Shown: piece by piece, positions 1-5,644 of the stretch
Layout of the letters: the number at the start of each line of letters is the position of its first letter
Numbering within the stretch: the stretch's first letter is position 1
Notes under the pieces: model-generated
Databases searched by the model: none
What the model was told of the DNA's origin: nothing
Seen by the model: only the letters and a program-made list of their open reading frames with translations
Program-made: the position numbers and the translations under genes
DNA from: RGIG1959 sp045637645
GTDB lineage: Bacteria; Bacillota; Clostridia; Oscillospirales; Acutalibacteraceae
Direction: 5' to 3'
Length of the DNA: 21,167 bases
NCBI GenBank assembly: GCA_045637645.1
Contig: JAZTZV010000062.1
Location: forward strand, 1 to 21,167

Positions 1-1391
1 GTACGGATTTTCAAAAAATGATTGGCGACAGCGACAAGCACACCTTTGAAGGTGTGCTTGTCTACCAGCTTGATCGCTTTGCACGAAACCGTTACGACAG
101 TGCGATTTACAAAGCGAAACTGAAGAAACACGGCGTCCGCGTGTTGTCTGCCAAAGAAAACATCACCGATGACGCTTCGGGTATTCTGATCGAAGGCGTT
201 TTGGAAAGTATGGCGGAATATTATTCGGTGGAGCTGGCGCAGAAGATCCATCGAGGTATGTCGCTGAATGCAGAAAAATGCTTATCCAACGGTAGCAATC
301 CCGGACTCGGATATAAAGTGAATAAAGATCGCACCTTTTCGGTCGACGAGGAAGAAGCGGCGGTTGTTCGTGAAATATACGAGCGGTATGCACGCGGCGA
401 AACGAAAGCGGAAATTGTCAAGGATTTACAACGACGACGGATCAAAACGTCCCTCGGCAACGAATTCACTTATAACAGTCTCAGCCGTCTTTTGAAAAAC
501 AAACGCTATATCGGCATGTATTTATACAAAGGAAAGGAAACACCCGGCGGCATGCCGCGCATATTAGACGATGACTTGTTTTACCGGGCGCAAGCGCTTA
601 TGAATAAAAACCGATCAGCTCCCGCTCGTACAAGGGGCGAAAACGAGTATCTCTTAACAACAAAACTGTTCTGCGGTCATTGCAAAGATATGATGGTCGG
701 TTATGGTGGGACAAGCAAATCCGGCAAGCCGTACCATTATTATATGTGCAAAGCTGCCCGCAGAAAGAGATGCGACAAGAAGGTTGTCAGCAAACAATTT
801 ATCGAAGACCGTGTTATTCACGAGTGCTTGAAACTATTGACCGACGAAAATATGTGCTATATTGCCCAACGGGTTGCAGAGGAATGTAATAAGAGCACCG
901 ACACTCTTGCGGTACGTGAACTGAAAAAGGCCATCAAACAAGTGGATGTCGCGATCGAAAACCTTTGGAAAGGTATTGAACAAGGACAAGCGGTGGAGAT
1001 GCTTACCGATCGATTGCATCAACGCCAAGCAGAAAAAGAAGAATTGGAAGCACAACTTGCCGTTGAAAACAACAAACGCATTCACCTGTCCGAAGCACAG
1101 ATTTTGGCATTCCTTGACTATATTTGTGAGATACCGCTGGATGACTTTCATAAGCGAAGAGCAATCATCAACATCTTTGTTCACTCCGTGTATTTGTACG
1201 ATGATCATTTCACGGTGGTCATCAATGCCAGCAAAAAGCCGTTGAGTGTGGATCACATCCCTCTTGAGGATATTGAAGAAGCCTTTGAAGTCGATCATGC
1301 CCAAGTGGAGCCGTGTTCGTCCATGTCGACGCGCGTTCCACCAGAAAAGAACCCACATTTGTCTACGACAAGTGTGGGTTCTTTTCAATGA
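1..1391 (+). CDS. Large serine recombinase, 5' end cut by window
   Basis: Site-specific DNA recombinase of the large serine family, the type that integrates and excises mobile elements. The frame is open to the window edge (read from base 3), so the N-terminus with the catalytic serine lies outside. Numbering from the first visible Met (base 18): end of the resolvase domain with YQLDRFARN at 16-24, a recombinase domain around 95-195, a zinc ribbon with Cys219, Cys222, Cys244 and Cys252, then a charged helical, probably coiled-coil stretch around 295-355. About 460 residues are visible; the family is usually 500-550. The last roughly 15 residues are encoded inside a terminator hairpin (1345-1385), and the stop TGA is the start of the first TGAAAT linker of the hairpin cluster. 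That tail is therefore probably not ancestral. Integrity of the missing N-terminus is unknown. Confidence 0.93.
   Translation, partial: TDFQKMIGDSDKHTFEGVLVYQLDRFARNRYDSAIYKAKLKKHGVRVLSAKENITDDASGILIEGVLESMAEYYSVELAQKIHRGMSLNAEKCLSNGSNPGLGYKVNKDRTFSVDEEEAAVVREIYERYARGETKAEIVKDLQRRRIKTSLGNEFTYNSLSRLLKNKRYIGMYLYKGKETPGGMPRILDDDLFYRAQALMNKNRSAPARTRGENEYLLTTKLFCGHCKDMMVGYGGTSKSGKPYHYYMCKAARRKRCDKKVVSKQFIEDRVIHECLKLLTDENMCYIAQRVAEECNKSTDTLAVRELKKAIKQVDVAIENLWKGIEQGQAVEMLTDRLHQRQAEKEELEAQLAVENNKRIHLSEAQILAFLDYICEIPLDDFHKRRAIINIFVHSVYLYDDHFTVVINASKKPLSVDHIPLEDIEEAFEVDHAQVEPCSSMSTRVPPEKNPHLSTTSVGSFQ
1345..1385 (+). terminator. Terminator hairpin, copy 1 of an identical 41-bp repeat
   Basis: The hairpin arms AAAAGAACCCACA and TGTGGGTTCTTTT form an A/T-flanked stem typical of an intrinsic terminator. 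It lies inside the 3' end of the recombinase reading frame. The identical 41 bases recur at 2455-2495 after the NUDIX gene. Confidence 0.8.
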
Positions 1392-1558
1392 AATAAATCC
1401 CTTGCGGGATTTATGAAATAACGCTTCGCGTTATGAAATAGCTGTCGCTATGAAATACGCTGCGGCGTATAAGGGGTTTATTTTATTTCACATTTTGCCG
1501 CCAAGGCAAAATATTTCATAATCCAAAGGATTATTTCATATTGCGTAGCAATATTTCA
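1389..1558. repeat. Hairpin cluster A: mini-hairpins joined by TGAAAT then ATTTCA
   Basis: This gap holds seven short perfect hairpins: 1395-1412, 1418-1434, 1438-1451, 1455-1470, 1492-1512, 1518-1534 and 1538-1554, with stems of 5-8 bp and loops of 3-5 nt. The left half has four TGAAAT linkers (1389, 1414, 1434, 1451). The right half has four copies of the reverse complement ATTTCA (1485, 1513, 1533, 1553). The element is thus symmetric as a whole as well as in each unit. 1389-1401 can also pair with 1473-1490, closing the left half. The function is not known to me. Confidence 0.85.
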
Positions 1559-1565
1559 TTAAATA

Positions 1566-1574
1566 TGCTATAAT
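1566..1574 (+). promoter_or_regulatory. Extended -10 promoter for the four-helix/NUDIX pair
   Basis: TGCTATAAT is an extended -10 box (TATAAT 1569-1574), 20 nt before the ATG at 1594. There is no good -35 at normal spacing; that position falls in the last hairpin of cluster A. Confidence 0.65.
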
Positions 1575-1593
1575 ATTTGTAGAGGTGAGGATT

Positions 1594-1944
1594 ATGAAAG
1601 AAAATAAACTTGTCGGCTTATCTATGGATTTTGCCATTAAGATAATCAAACTCTGCGAAACGATCAAAGGGCATTATTCTCTTGTCAATCAATTGGAGCG
1701 TTCTGCAACCTCCATTGGCGCAAACATTCACGAAGCAAATTATGCTCATGGTAAACCTGATTTTATTGCCAAGTTGCAAATCGCCTTAAAAGAATGTTAC
1801 GAAACAGAATACTGGCTGGAACTGTTTGTGAAATCCGATATTCTGAATAGAGAAACGGCGGTTGATCTTTATAATCAATGCGGTACGATTCGCCGCATCT
1901 TAATTGCCTCCATCAATACCGCAAAGGAGAACAATAATGGATAG
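1594..1944 (+). CDS. Four-helix bundle protein (S23/IVP family)
   Basis: 116-residue protein of the four-helix-bundle family first known from open frames in 23S rRNA intervening sequences (PF05635 type) and structurally related to Avd of diversity-generating retroelements. The family signature is visible in the SLVNQLERSATSIGANIHEA segment and the later KLQIALKECYETEYWLEL segment. No catalytic residues are expected; the family forms oligomers with a basic surface that can bind nucleic acid. The ATG at 1594 is chosen over the in-frame GTG at 1585 because GAGGTGAGG then sits as its ribosome binding site. Its stop overlaps the start of the NUDIX gene, so the two are translationally coupled. The gene sits directly after hairpin cluster A, and there is no rRNA or reverse transcriptase here. 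The molecular role is unknown. Confidence 0.9.
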   Translation: MKENKLVGLSMDFAIKIIKLCETIKGHYSLVNQLERSATSIGANIHEANYAHGKPDFIAKLQIALKECYETEYWLELFVKSDILNRETAVDLYNQCGTIRRILIASINTAKENNNG

Positions 1945-2395
1945 AACACAAAAAGCAGAGATTGTCAATATGTGTATGGTATATAATAACGATCTTGTTT
2001 TGGTTCAGGATAAAACCGATGACGATTATAAAGGACTTTGTTTTCCGGGTGGTCATGTTGAAATAGGCGAATCTCTTGTTGATGCAGTGATAAGAGAAGT
2101 CTTTGAAGAAACAGGGCTTACTATTGTTAGTCCAAGAATATGCGGAACAAAAGACTGGGTCAATGACGATGGCTCTCGTTATTTGACGTTATTCTATAAA
2201 ACCGATAAATTCAGCGGAGAAATACGCTCATCTGAAGAAGGTAATGTGTTTTGGATGTCTCTTGGCGACTTGTTGTCGATGGGCGATCGGCTTTCTTTGG
2301 ATATGCTGGATATGATTAAAGTCTTTATGGACGATGATTTAAGTGAATTCTTTTATTATAAAGAAAATGAGAAGTGGTACTACAAGCTAAAATAA
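1937..2395 (+). CDS. NUDIX hydrolase
   Basis: 152-residue NUDIX-fold hydrolase that probably cleaves a nucleoside diphosphate linked to another group; an 8-oxo-dGTP-type clean-up role is possible. The full NUDIX box is present at 39-61 with Gly39, Glu45, Arg53-Glu54, Glu57-Glu58 and Gly60, so metal-dependent catalysis should be intact. The ATG at 1937 follows AAAGGAG with normal spacing and overlaps the four-helix-bundle stop by 8 nt; the longer frame to 1904 lacks such a site. The 41-bp terminator repeat follows about 60 nt after the stop, so this pair forms its own transcription unit. The substrate cannot be told from sequence. Confidence 0.92.
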   Translation: MDRTQKAEIVNMCMVYNNDLVLVQDKTDDDYKGLCFPGGHVEIGESLVDAVIREVFEETGLTIVSPRICGTKDWVNDDGSRYLTLFYKTDKFSGEIRSSEEGNVFWMSLGDLLSMGDRLSLDMLDMIKVFMDDDLSEFFYYKENEKWYYKLK

Positions 2396-2454
2396 CAATA
2401 CTACTTTTACTTACTTTTACCTCAATTCTGCTCCGTTTGGTTACTCTTAGGCAA

Positions 2455-2495
2455 AAAAGAACCCACATTTGTCTACGACAAGTGTGGGTTCTTTT
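2455..2495 (+). terminator. Terminator hairpin, copy 2 of the 41-bp repeat
   Basis: Identical over 41 bp to 1345-1385 and followed by more T residues. It ends the four-helix/NUDIX transcript. The upstream gap 2396-2452 shows nothing recognisable. Confidence 0.85.
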
Positions 2496-2500
2496 TTGCT

Positions 2501-2660
2501 AAATCCATCCTTTCGTCCGGAATAAATCCACCTGCGGTGGATGTAATCACTCCGTGATGAAATCCGACTTCGTCGGGCGAAAAGGACGGATTTCATTTCA
2601 TCTGCGGAGCAGATTTCATCCGAACTTCGTTCGGATTTCATCGTGCGGAGCACGATTTCA
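2501..2660. repeat. Hairpin cluster B
   Basis: Same design as cluster A with different hairpins. Units are at 2526-2542, 2546-2558, 2564-2576, 2600-2614, 2618-2636 and 2640-2656 (stems 5-8 bp, loops mostly 3 nt). Left linkers are TGTAAT (2542) and TGAAAT (2558); right linkers are ATTTCA at 2590, 2595, 2613, 2635 and 2655. The segments 2501-2518 and 2576-2593 are near-complementary and can close the left half. The last linker abuts the -35 box of the next promoter. Confidence 0.82.
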
Positions 2661-2689
2661 TTGAAACATACAATTATATATGATATAAT
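2661..2689 (+). promoter_or_regulatory. Promoter of the DUF7336-like gene
   Basis: TTGAAA (2661-2666), 17-bp spacer, TATAAT (2684-2689) with an extended TGA just before it. It lies immediately after hairpin cluster B. Confidence 0.85.
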
Positions 2690-2727
2690 TTATTTGAATA
2701 AGAATTTGGCGAAGAGGTGGGTTGAAA

Positions 2728-2964
2728 ATGATTTGTTGGAAAGTATTTCACAAATACAAACTTATAGACCACATTGAGCGTAAGGATATTGGAATATACA
2801 GTTCCTTAGAAAATGCAGAGAAAGCAGTCGCAACACTAAAAGACAAAAACGGTTTCAAGGATACTGTTGACGGTTTTAGAATAACGAAAGTGTTCACTTT
2901 ATTTAAGCCTCGCCTTTTAGATAACACATATTGGATTGACGGGTTTGACACATACACATACTGA
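2728..2964 (+). CDS. Small DUF7336-like protein
   Basis: 78-residue protein with no signal peptide or membrane segment. The pattern IGIYSS..NAEKAVATLKDKNGF, then DGFRI and near the C-terminus YWIDGF, matches small proteins I recognise as DUF7336-like, which share an IGIYSS-x-E-x-A core and end in a W-x-(E/D)-GF motif. Their function is unknown. The ATG at 2728 follows GAAGAGGTGGG; an in-frame TTG two codons earlier is less likely. The gene has its own promoter and stands alone. A sequence resembling the 5' leaders of the next two genes follows its stop codon. Confidence 0.75.
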   Translation: MICWKVFHKYKLIDHIERKDIGIYSSLENAEKAVATLKDKNGFKDTVDGFRITKVFTLFKPRLLDNTYWIDGFDTYTY

Positions 2965-3140
2965 TGTAATCAGTTCAACAAATTCCAATTTGACGAATAT
3001 AAATCCTTTTACCCTGCACAAATCCGTTTTATCAACAACTTTCTCGCTTCTTCCGCAAACTCACGAAACCGTGGATTGTAGGCATTATTGAGCATTTCAC
3101 GAGTAACTGTGTTGAAAACCGATGGAGGTTCGCCTCCACC
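2964..3140. other. Gap with an antisense coding remnant
   Basis: Just after the stop, 2974-2997 carries the CAAATTCCAATTTG palindrome shared by this region. Read on the minus strand, about 3011-3130 is open and ends at a TAA at 3009-3011. It encodes a tail containing REMLNNAYNPRFREF and EEARKLLIKRI, which looks like the C-terminus of a real protein, but no start or upstream body is present. A small hairpin (TGGAGG/CCTCCA) lies at 3123-3138. I do not recognise the parent family. Confidence 0.4.
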
Positions 3141-3143
3141 ACG

Positions 3144-3175
3144 AAAAAGGCACTTGCGAAAGCAAGTGCCTTTTT
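3144..3175. terminator. Intrinsic terminator
   Basis: Perfect 14-bp stem including A and T tails: AAAAAGGCACTTGC, loop GAAA, GCAAGTGCCTTTTT. It can work in either direction. It probably ends the DUF7336-like transcript. Confidence 0.85.
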
Positions 3176-3184
3176 CAGCTAAAG

Positions 3185-3319
3185 CCGTCCTTGCGGACGG
3201 GTGAAATCATCTTCGATATGATATCGCACTGTCGTGCGATGATATATGCCTTCGGCATATGAAGGAACGGATATTATATCATATTTGCAAAGCAAATATA
3301 TCGCACAAGCGATATATCA
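3185..3319. repeat. Hairpin cluster C with a changed linker (TGATAT / ATATCA)
   Basis: Hairpins at 3185-3200, 3206-3220 (imperfect), 3223-3240, 3244-3260, 3281-3299 and 3298-3315. After one TGAAAT (3202) the left linkers are TGATAT (3219, 3240) and the right ones ATATCA (3276, 3314). The mirror layout matches clusters A and B, but the linker word and its complement have changed together. It abuts the next -35 box. Confidence 0.82.
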
Positions 3320-3348
3320 TTGAATAATTCATAGTTTTGTGATATAAT
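3320..3348 (+). promoter_or_regulatory. Promoter of the DUF4177 gene
   Basis: TTGAAT (3320-3325), 17-bp spacer, TATAAT (3343-3348) with extended TGA. The 34 bases 3340-3373 recur with one mismatch at 3952-3985. Confidence 0.85.
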
Positions 3349-3385
3349 CAGTTAGACAAACTTGAATTTGACGGAGGTTATTGAA

Positions 3386-3595
3386 ATGAAAAAATATGAA
3401 TATAAATTTGTGGAAATCCAAAGAGAAACTGGTCTCAAAGTTAAAACGGGTGATACATTTGAGAAATGCAAACAAGTAATCTCAGAGGAAGCTGAACAGG
3501 GCTGGAAGTTAGTACAAGTTGTAACCCCATTTAACGAAAAGACAGGAGTATACAAACCTTACTGTTATCAAATTATTTTTGAAAGAGAAGTATAA
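3386..3595 (+). CDS. DUF4177 domain protein
   Basis: 69-residue soluble protein. It opens with KKYEYKFVEI and carries the EQGWKLVQVV motif, matching DUF4177, a family of small proteins with no known function. The ATG at 3386 is chosen because GGAGG lies 8 nt upstream; an in-frame TTG at 3362 has no such site and falls in the conserved leader repeat. It stands alone between its own promoter and the palindromic sequence after its stop. Confidence 0.85.
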   Translation: MKKYEYKFVEIQRETGLKVKTGDTFEKCKQVISEEAEQGWKLVQVVTPFNEKTGVYKPYCYQIIFEREV

Positions 3596-3620
3596 ATTCC
3601 AATTTGTCAAATAGTTGTAC
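3596..3620. repeat. 3' palindromic sequence after the DUF4177 gene
   Basis: AAATTCCAATTTGTC directly after the stop resembles the reverse complement of the leader at 3353-3370 (GACAAACTTGAATTT). It is a diverged relative of the sequences at 3778-3799 and 4619-4640. Confidence 0.6.
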
Positions 3621-3757
3621 TGGCGCGCAAGCGCCCTAAGGCTCCCCTTGTCAGGCGAGCTGGCAAAAATCTTTGCTTTTTGACTGAGGGGGAGTAATCT
3701 CTCCCTCCGTCTTCGCCTTGTGGCGAATGTCCACCGCCCTCGTCAGAGGGAGGCTTT
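3621..3757. repeat. Palindromic interspersed element (MITE-like)
   Basis: GC-rich segment with nested inverted repeats: GGCGCGCAAGCGCC, then AAGGCTCCCC near the left end and GAGGGAGGCTT near the right end, and an internal TTCGCCTTGTGGCGAA hairpin. It resembles the AAGGCTCCCT...AGGGAGCC elements common in Faecalibacterium and related Clostridia genomes (recalled, not searched). It has no coding capacity. Confidence 0.7.
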
Positions 3758-3768
3758 GGTGCGGTGCA

Positions 3769-3880
3769 AAACTGTTAGCCAAATTCCAATTTGTCTAACT
3801 CCTTTTACGAGGGTTGCATTAGGGTTGCAGTTCCAATGCAACCATACGAAACCGTATCGTTATTAGCAACTGTTACCAAA
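3769..3880. repeat. 112-bp structured repeat, copy 1
   Basis: Matches 4610-4721 at 108 of 112 bases by my reading. It contains three potential hairpins: 3774-3799 (GTTAG/CTAAC plus CAAA/TTTG), 3812-3843 (GGTTGCATT/AATGCAACC) and 3845-3858 (ATACG/CGTAT). It lies upstream of the 202-aa gene; copy 2 lies downstream. Confidence 0.9.
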
Positions 3881-3931
3881 TAAGATCGATCATCTTGATA
3901 CGAAAAGTATCTGAATGGTCGGTCTGTTATT

Positions 3932-3960
3932 TTGCTATTTTTACGATACTATGATATAAT
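3932..3960 (+). promoter_or_regulatory. Promoter of the 202-aa gene
   Basis: TTGCTA (3932-3937), 17-bp spacer, TATAAT (3955-3960) with extended TGA. The leader GTTAGACAAACTTGAATTTG follows, shared with the DUF4177 gene. The stretch 3881-3931 shows nothing else recognisable. Confidence 0.82.
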
Positions 3961-3999
3961 CAGTTAGACAAACTTGAATTTGGCGAAGAGGAATAGTGT

Positions 4000-4608
4000 A
4001 TGAGTTTATTCAGTATATTTCGAAAACAGGAAAATCAAAGTCAGCCTCTTACAGCAGTTAGAGTTGGTGATTGGGTTACTCAGTATAGTGCCGGTTATTG
4101 GAAAGTAGTCAATATTTTCCCTAAATACGCAGATGAAGACCACAACTCTGATGGCAAGTCGTGGAAAAAAGGAGACCGTCTTGGCGATTGGGTAATATTG
4201 AAAAAGGGTTTTACACCCAAAATGAAACCCAGTAATGCTTGCGAATTTGTTGATGCACAATGGTGCAAACCTGTAGCCAATGACATTAAACAATCCATCG
4301 AAGCAACATTTGCAGAAAACCCAAAGGCTAAGGCAAAATTCGAAAATGCACCGAATATGCCGAAACCTTCTGTTGCAAGTGCTTGGATGGCACTTACAGA
4401 CGAACAAGCAGAGTCATTCTCGGAGTGTGTCAAGAACCTGCCTGACCGATTTACTGCAGAACAATTTTGGACCCGGTCTGCAAGTTATCGGCAATATCTG
4501 GTTGACCCTTCCAAAGCTACGCACATTCTGTATTTGTTCAGTTATTTGTGGGAAATTGATGAACAGTTTGAACCGCTTCATTTCAGTCCAGAACTAAAGA
4601 AATTGTAA
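4000..4608 (+). CDS. Hypothetical protein, 202 aa
   Basis: I do not recognise this protein. It has no signal peptide, membrane helix or clear catalytic motif. The N-terminal half is rich in Trp and Gly (VGDWVTQYSAGYWKVV, later RLGDWVILKKGF), suggesting a small beta-barrel or SH3-like fold. The C-terminal half (about 120-202) looks helical, with WMALTDEQAESFSECVKNL and FWTRSASYRQYLVDPSKATH. The ATG at 4000 follows GAAGAGG with normal spacing. It is flanked by the two 112-bp repeats and has its own promoter, so it forms a self-contained cassette of about 840 bp. Confidence 0.8.
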   Translation: MSLFSIFRKQENQSQPLTAVRVGDWVTQYSAGYWKVVNIFPKYADEDHNSDGKSWKKGDRLGDWVILKKGFTPKMKPSNACEFVDAQWCKPVANDIKQSIEATFAENPKAKAKFENAPNMPKPSVASAWMALTDEQAESFSECVKNLPDRFTAEQFWTRSASYRQYLVDPSKATHILYLFSYLWEIDEQFEPLHFSPELKKL

Positions 4609-4609
4609 C

Positions 4610-4721
4610 AAACTGTTAGCCAAATTCCAATTTATCTAACTCCTTTTACGAGGGTTACATTAGGGTTGCAGTTCCAATGTAACCATACGAAACCGTATCA
4701 TTATTAGCAACTGTTACCAAA
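4610..4721. repeat. 112-bp structured repeat, copy 2
   Basis: Direct repeat of 3769-3880, 841 bp downstream. The four differences include G3816 to A4657 and C3839 to T4680, which face each other in the hairpin and keep the pair. A third change (G3793 to A) breaks one pair of the first hairpin. Confidence 0.9.
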
Positions 4722-4788
4722 ATCGACAAGTTTCGAAAGGAGCTTGTCGATTTTACTTTTCACTCTTCACTTTCGAAACTTGTCGATT
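4719..4788 (+). terminator. Terminator nested in a 19-bp perfect inverted repeat
   Basis: AATCGACAAG (4721-4730) pairs with CTTGTCGATT (4743-4752), which is followed by T residues: a plausible terminator for the 202-aa gene. The longer arm 4721-4739 is also a perfect 19-bp complement of 4770-4788, so two exclusive hairpins are possible. The rest of the gap to 4860 shows nothing recognisable. Confidence 0.7.
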
Positions 4789-4868
4789 AGGTAATATGTA
4801 ATCGTAAATAGTGAAGACGTGCTACCTCAATCCCACATACACCTCACCCCGCCGCAACCGCGTGTTGC

Positions 4869-4897
4869 TTGTTTCTCGGCGGCATTTGCGTTATACT
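4869..4897 (+). promoter_or_regulatory. Promoter of the XRE/zinc-ribbon gene
   Basis: TTGTTT (4869-4874), 17-bp spacer, TATACT (4892-4897), about 20 nt before the ATG at 4918. Confidence 0.75.
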
Positions 4898-4917
4898 GGT
4901 AACGAGGTGATGCCGAT

Positions 4918-5580
4918 ATGGAAACAAAAGCAGTGATTTTGGAACTCCGCACAAAAAACGGTCTTTCTCAAGATGAACTCGCCGAAAAGGTGTTTGTCAC
5001 GCGCCAAGCCGTCAGTCGTTGGGAGAACGGCGAAACGGTTCCGAACGTTGAAACGCTCAAGCGTCTTTCCAAACTGTTTGACGTGTCGATCAACACCCTT
5101 CTCGGGTCTCCGCGAGAACTCGTATGCGAGTGTTGCGGCATGCCGCTCAACGACAGCGCGATCGGTCGCGAAAAGAACGGAGAATTCAACGAGAACTATT
5201 GCGGATGGTGTTACGCCGACGGCGATTTCACCATGGATTTTTGGAAACAATACGCCGCCATCGGCGGCAAGGAAAAGTTCGAGGAATTCAAGGCACAGAT
5301 CCTCCGCGAAATCAACACTCGTCTTTATATCGAGGGGTTGCCCAAAGTGGAGCATTTGAACGTCCTGCCGGGGCATTTTGTGAACCTTGAGTACCGATTG
5401 CCGAACGGACAAGTTGTGAAATTCCTTGACGACAACGCCACGTATCTCGGCAATCAACTGGAGTGTGAATTCGGAGGCGACCGTTGCTTCGGCATTGTGG
5501 CAAACATGGATTTTCTGCTTGTGTGTTCATACGAAGAAAACGGCGAAAACCCCGAACTTATTGTGTATAAAAAGCGATGA
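4918..5580 (+). CDS. XRE-family HTH and zinc-ribbon regulator
   Basis: 220-residue probable DNA-binding regulator. Residues 5-62 form an XRE/Cro-type helix-turn-helix (LSQDELAEKVFVTRQAVSRW, then VPNVETLKRLSKLFDVSINTLL). A putative zinc ribbon follows with Cys70, Cys73, Cys95 and Cys98, then a C-terminal domain of about 80 residues of unknown function (after about 140). The start is supported by GAGGTGATG upstream and the promoter at 4869-4897. Targets are unknown; autoregulation or control of the lipoprotein and membrane genes just downstream is inference. It marks the return to chromosome-like composition after the AT-rich region. Confidence 0.88.
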   Translation: METKAVILELRTKNGLSQDELAEKVFVTRQAVSRWENGETVPNVETLKRLSKLFDVSINTLLGSPRELVCECCGMPLNDSAIGREKNGEFNENYCGWCYADGDFTMDFWKQYAAIGGKEKFEEFKAQILREINTRLYIEGLPKVEHLNVLPGHFVNLEYRLPNGQVVKFLDDNATYLGNQLECEFGGDRCFGIVANMDFLLVCSYEENGENPELIVYKKR

Positions 5581-5589
5581 TAAGACGCA

Positions 5590-5618
5590 TTGAAAATGCA
5601 AGCGACATATGCTATACT
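5590..5618 (+). promoter_or_regulatory. Promoter of the lipoprotein/DUF3784 pair
   Basis: TTGAAA (5590-5595), 17-bp spacer, TATACT (5613-5618) with an extended TGC before it. The ATG is at 5645. Confidence 0.8.
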
Positions 5619-5644
5619 ATTTTCAACAAAGGAGCGTGATCGAT

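Noticed and set aside
1594..1944. Avd of a diversity-generating retroelement
   Set aside because: No reverse transcriptase, template repeat or variable repeat is present; the protein fits the general four-helix-bundle family.
1937..2964. Toxin-antitoxin pair among the small genes
   Set aside because: The only overlapping pair is four-helix bundle plus NUDIX, neither of a known toxin family, and the other genes stand alone.
1389..3319. CRISPR-like array
   Set aside because: The units are self-complementary hairpins of unequal length joined by 6-bp linkers. There is no constant repeat with unique spacers and no cas gene.
3793..3968. Integron attC site (GTCTAAC ... GTTAGAC fit RYYYAAC ... GTTRRRY)
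   Set aside because: The complementarity extends outward from the two cores rather than inward, the interval holds a promoter, and no tyrosine-type integron integrase is present. Likely chance, though it merits a structure-based attC search.
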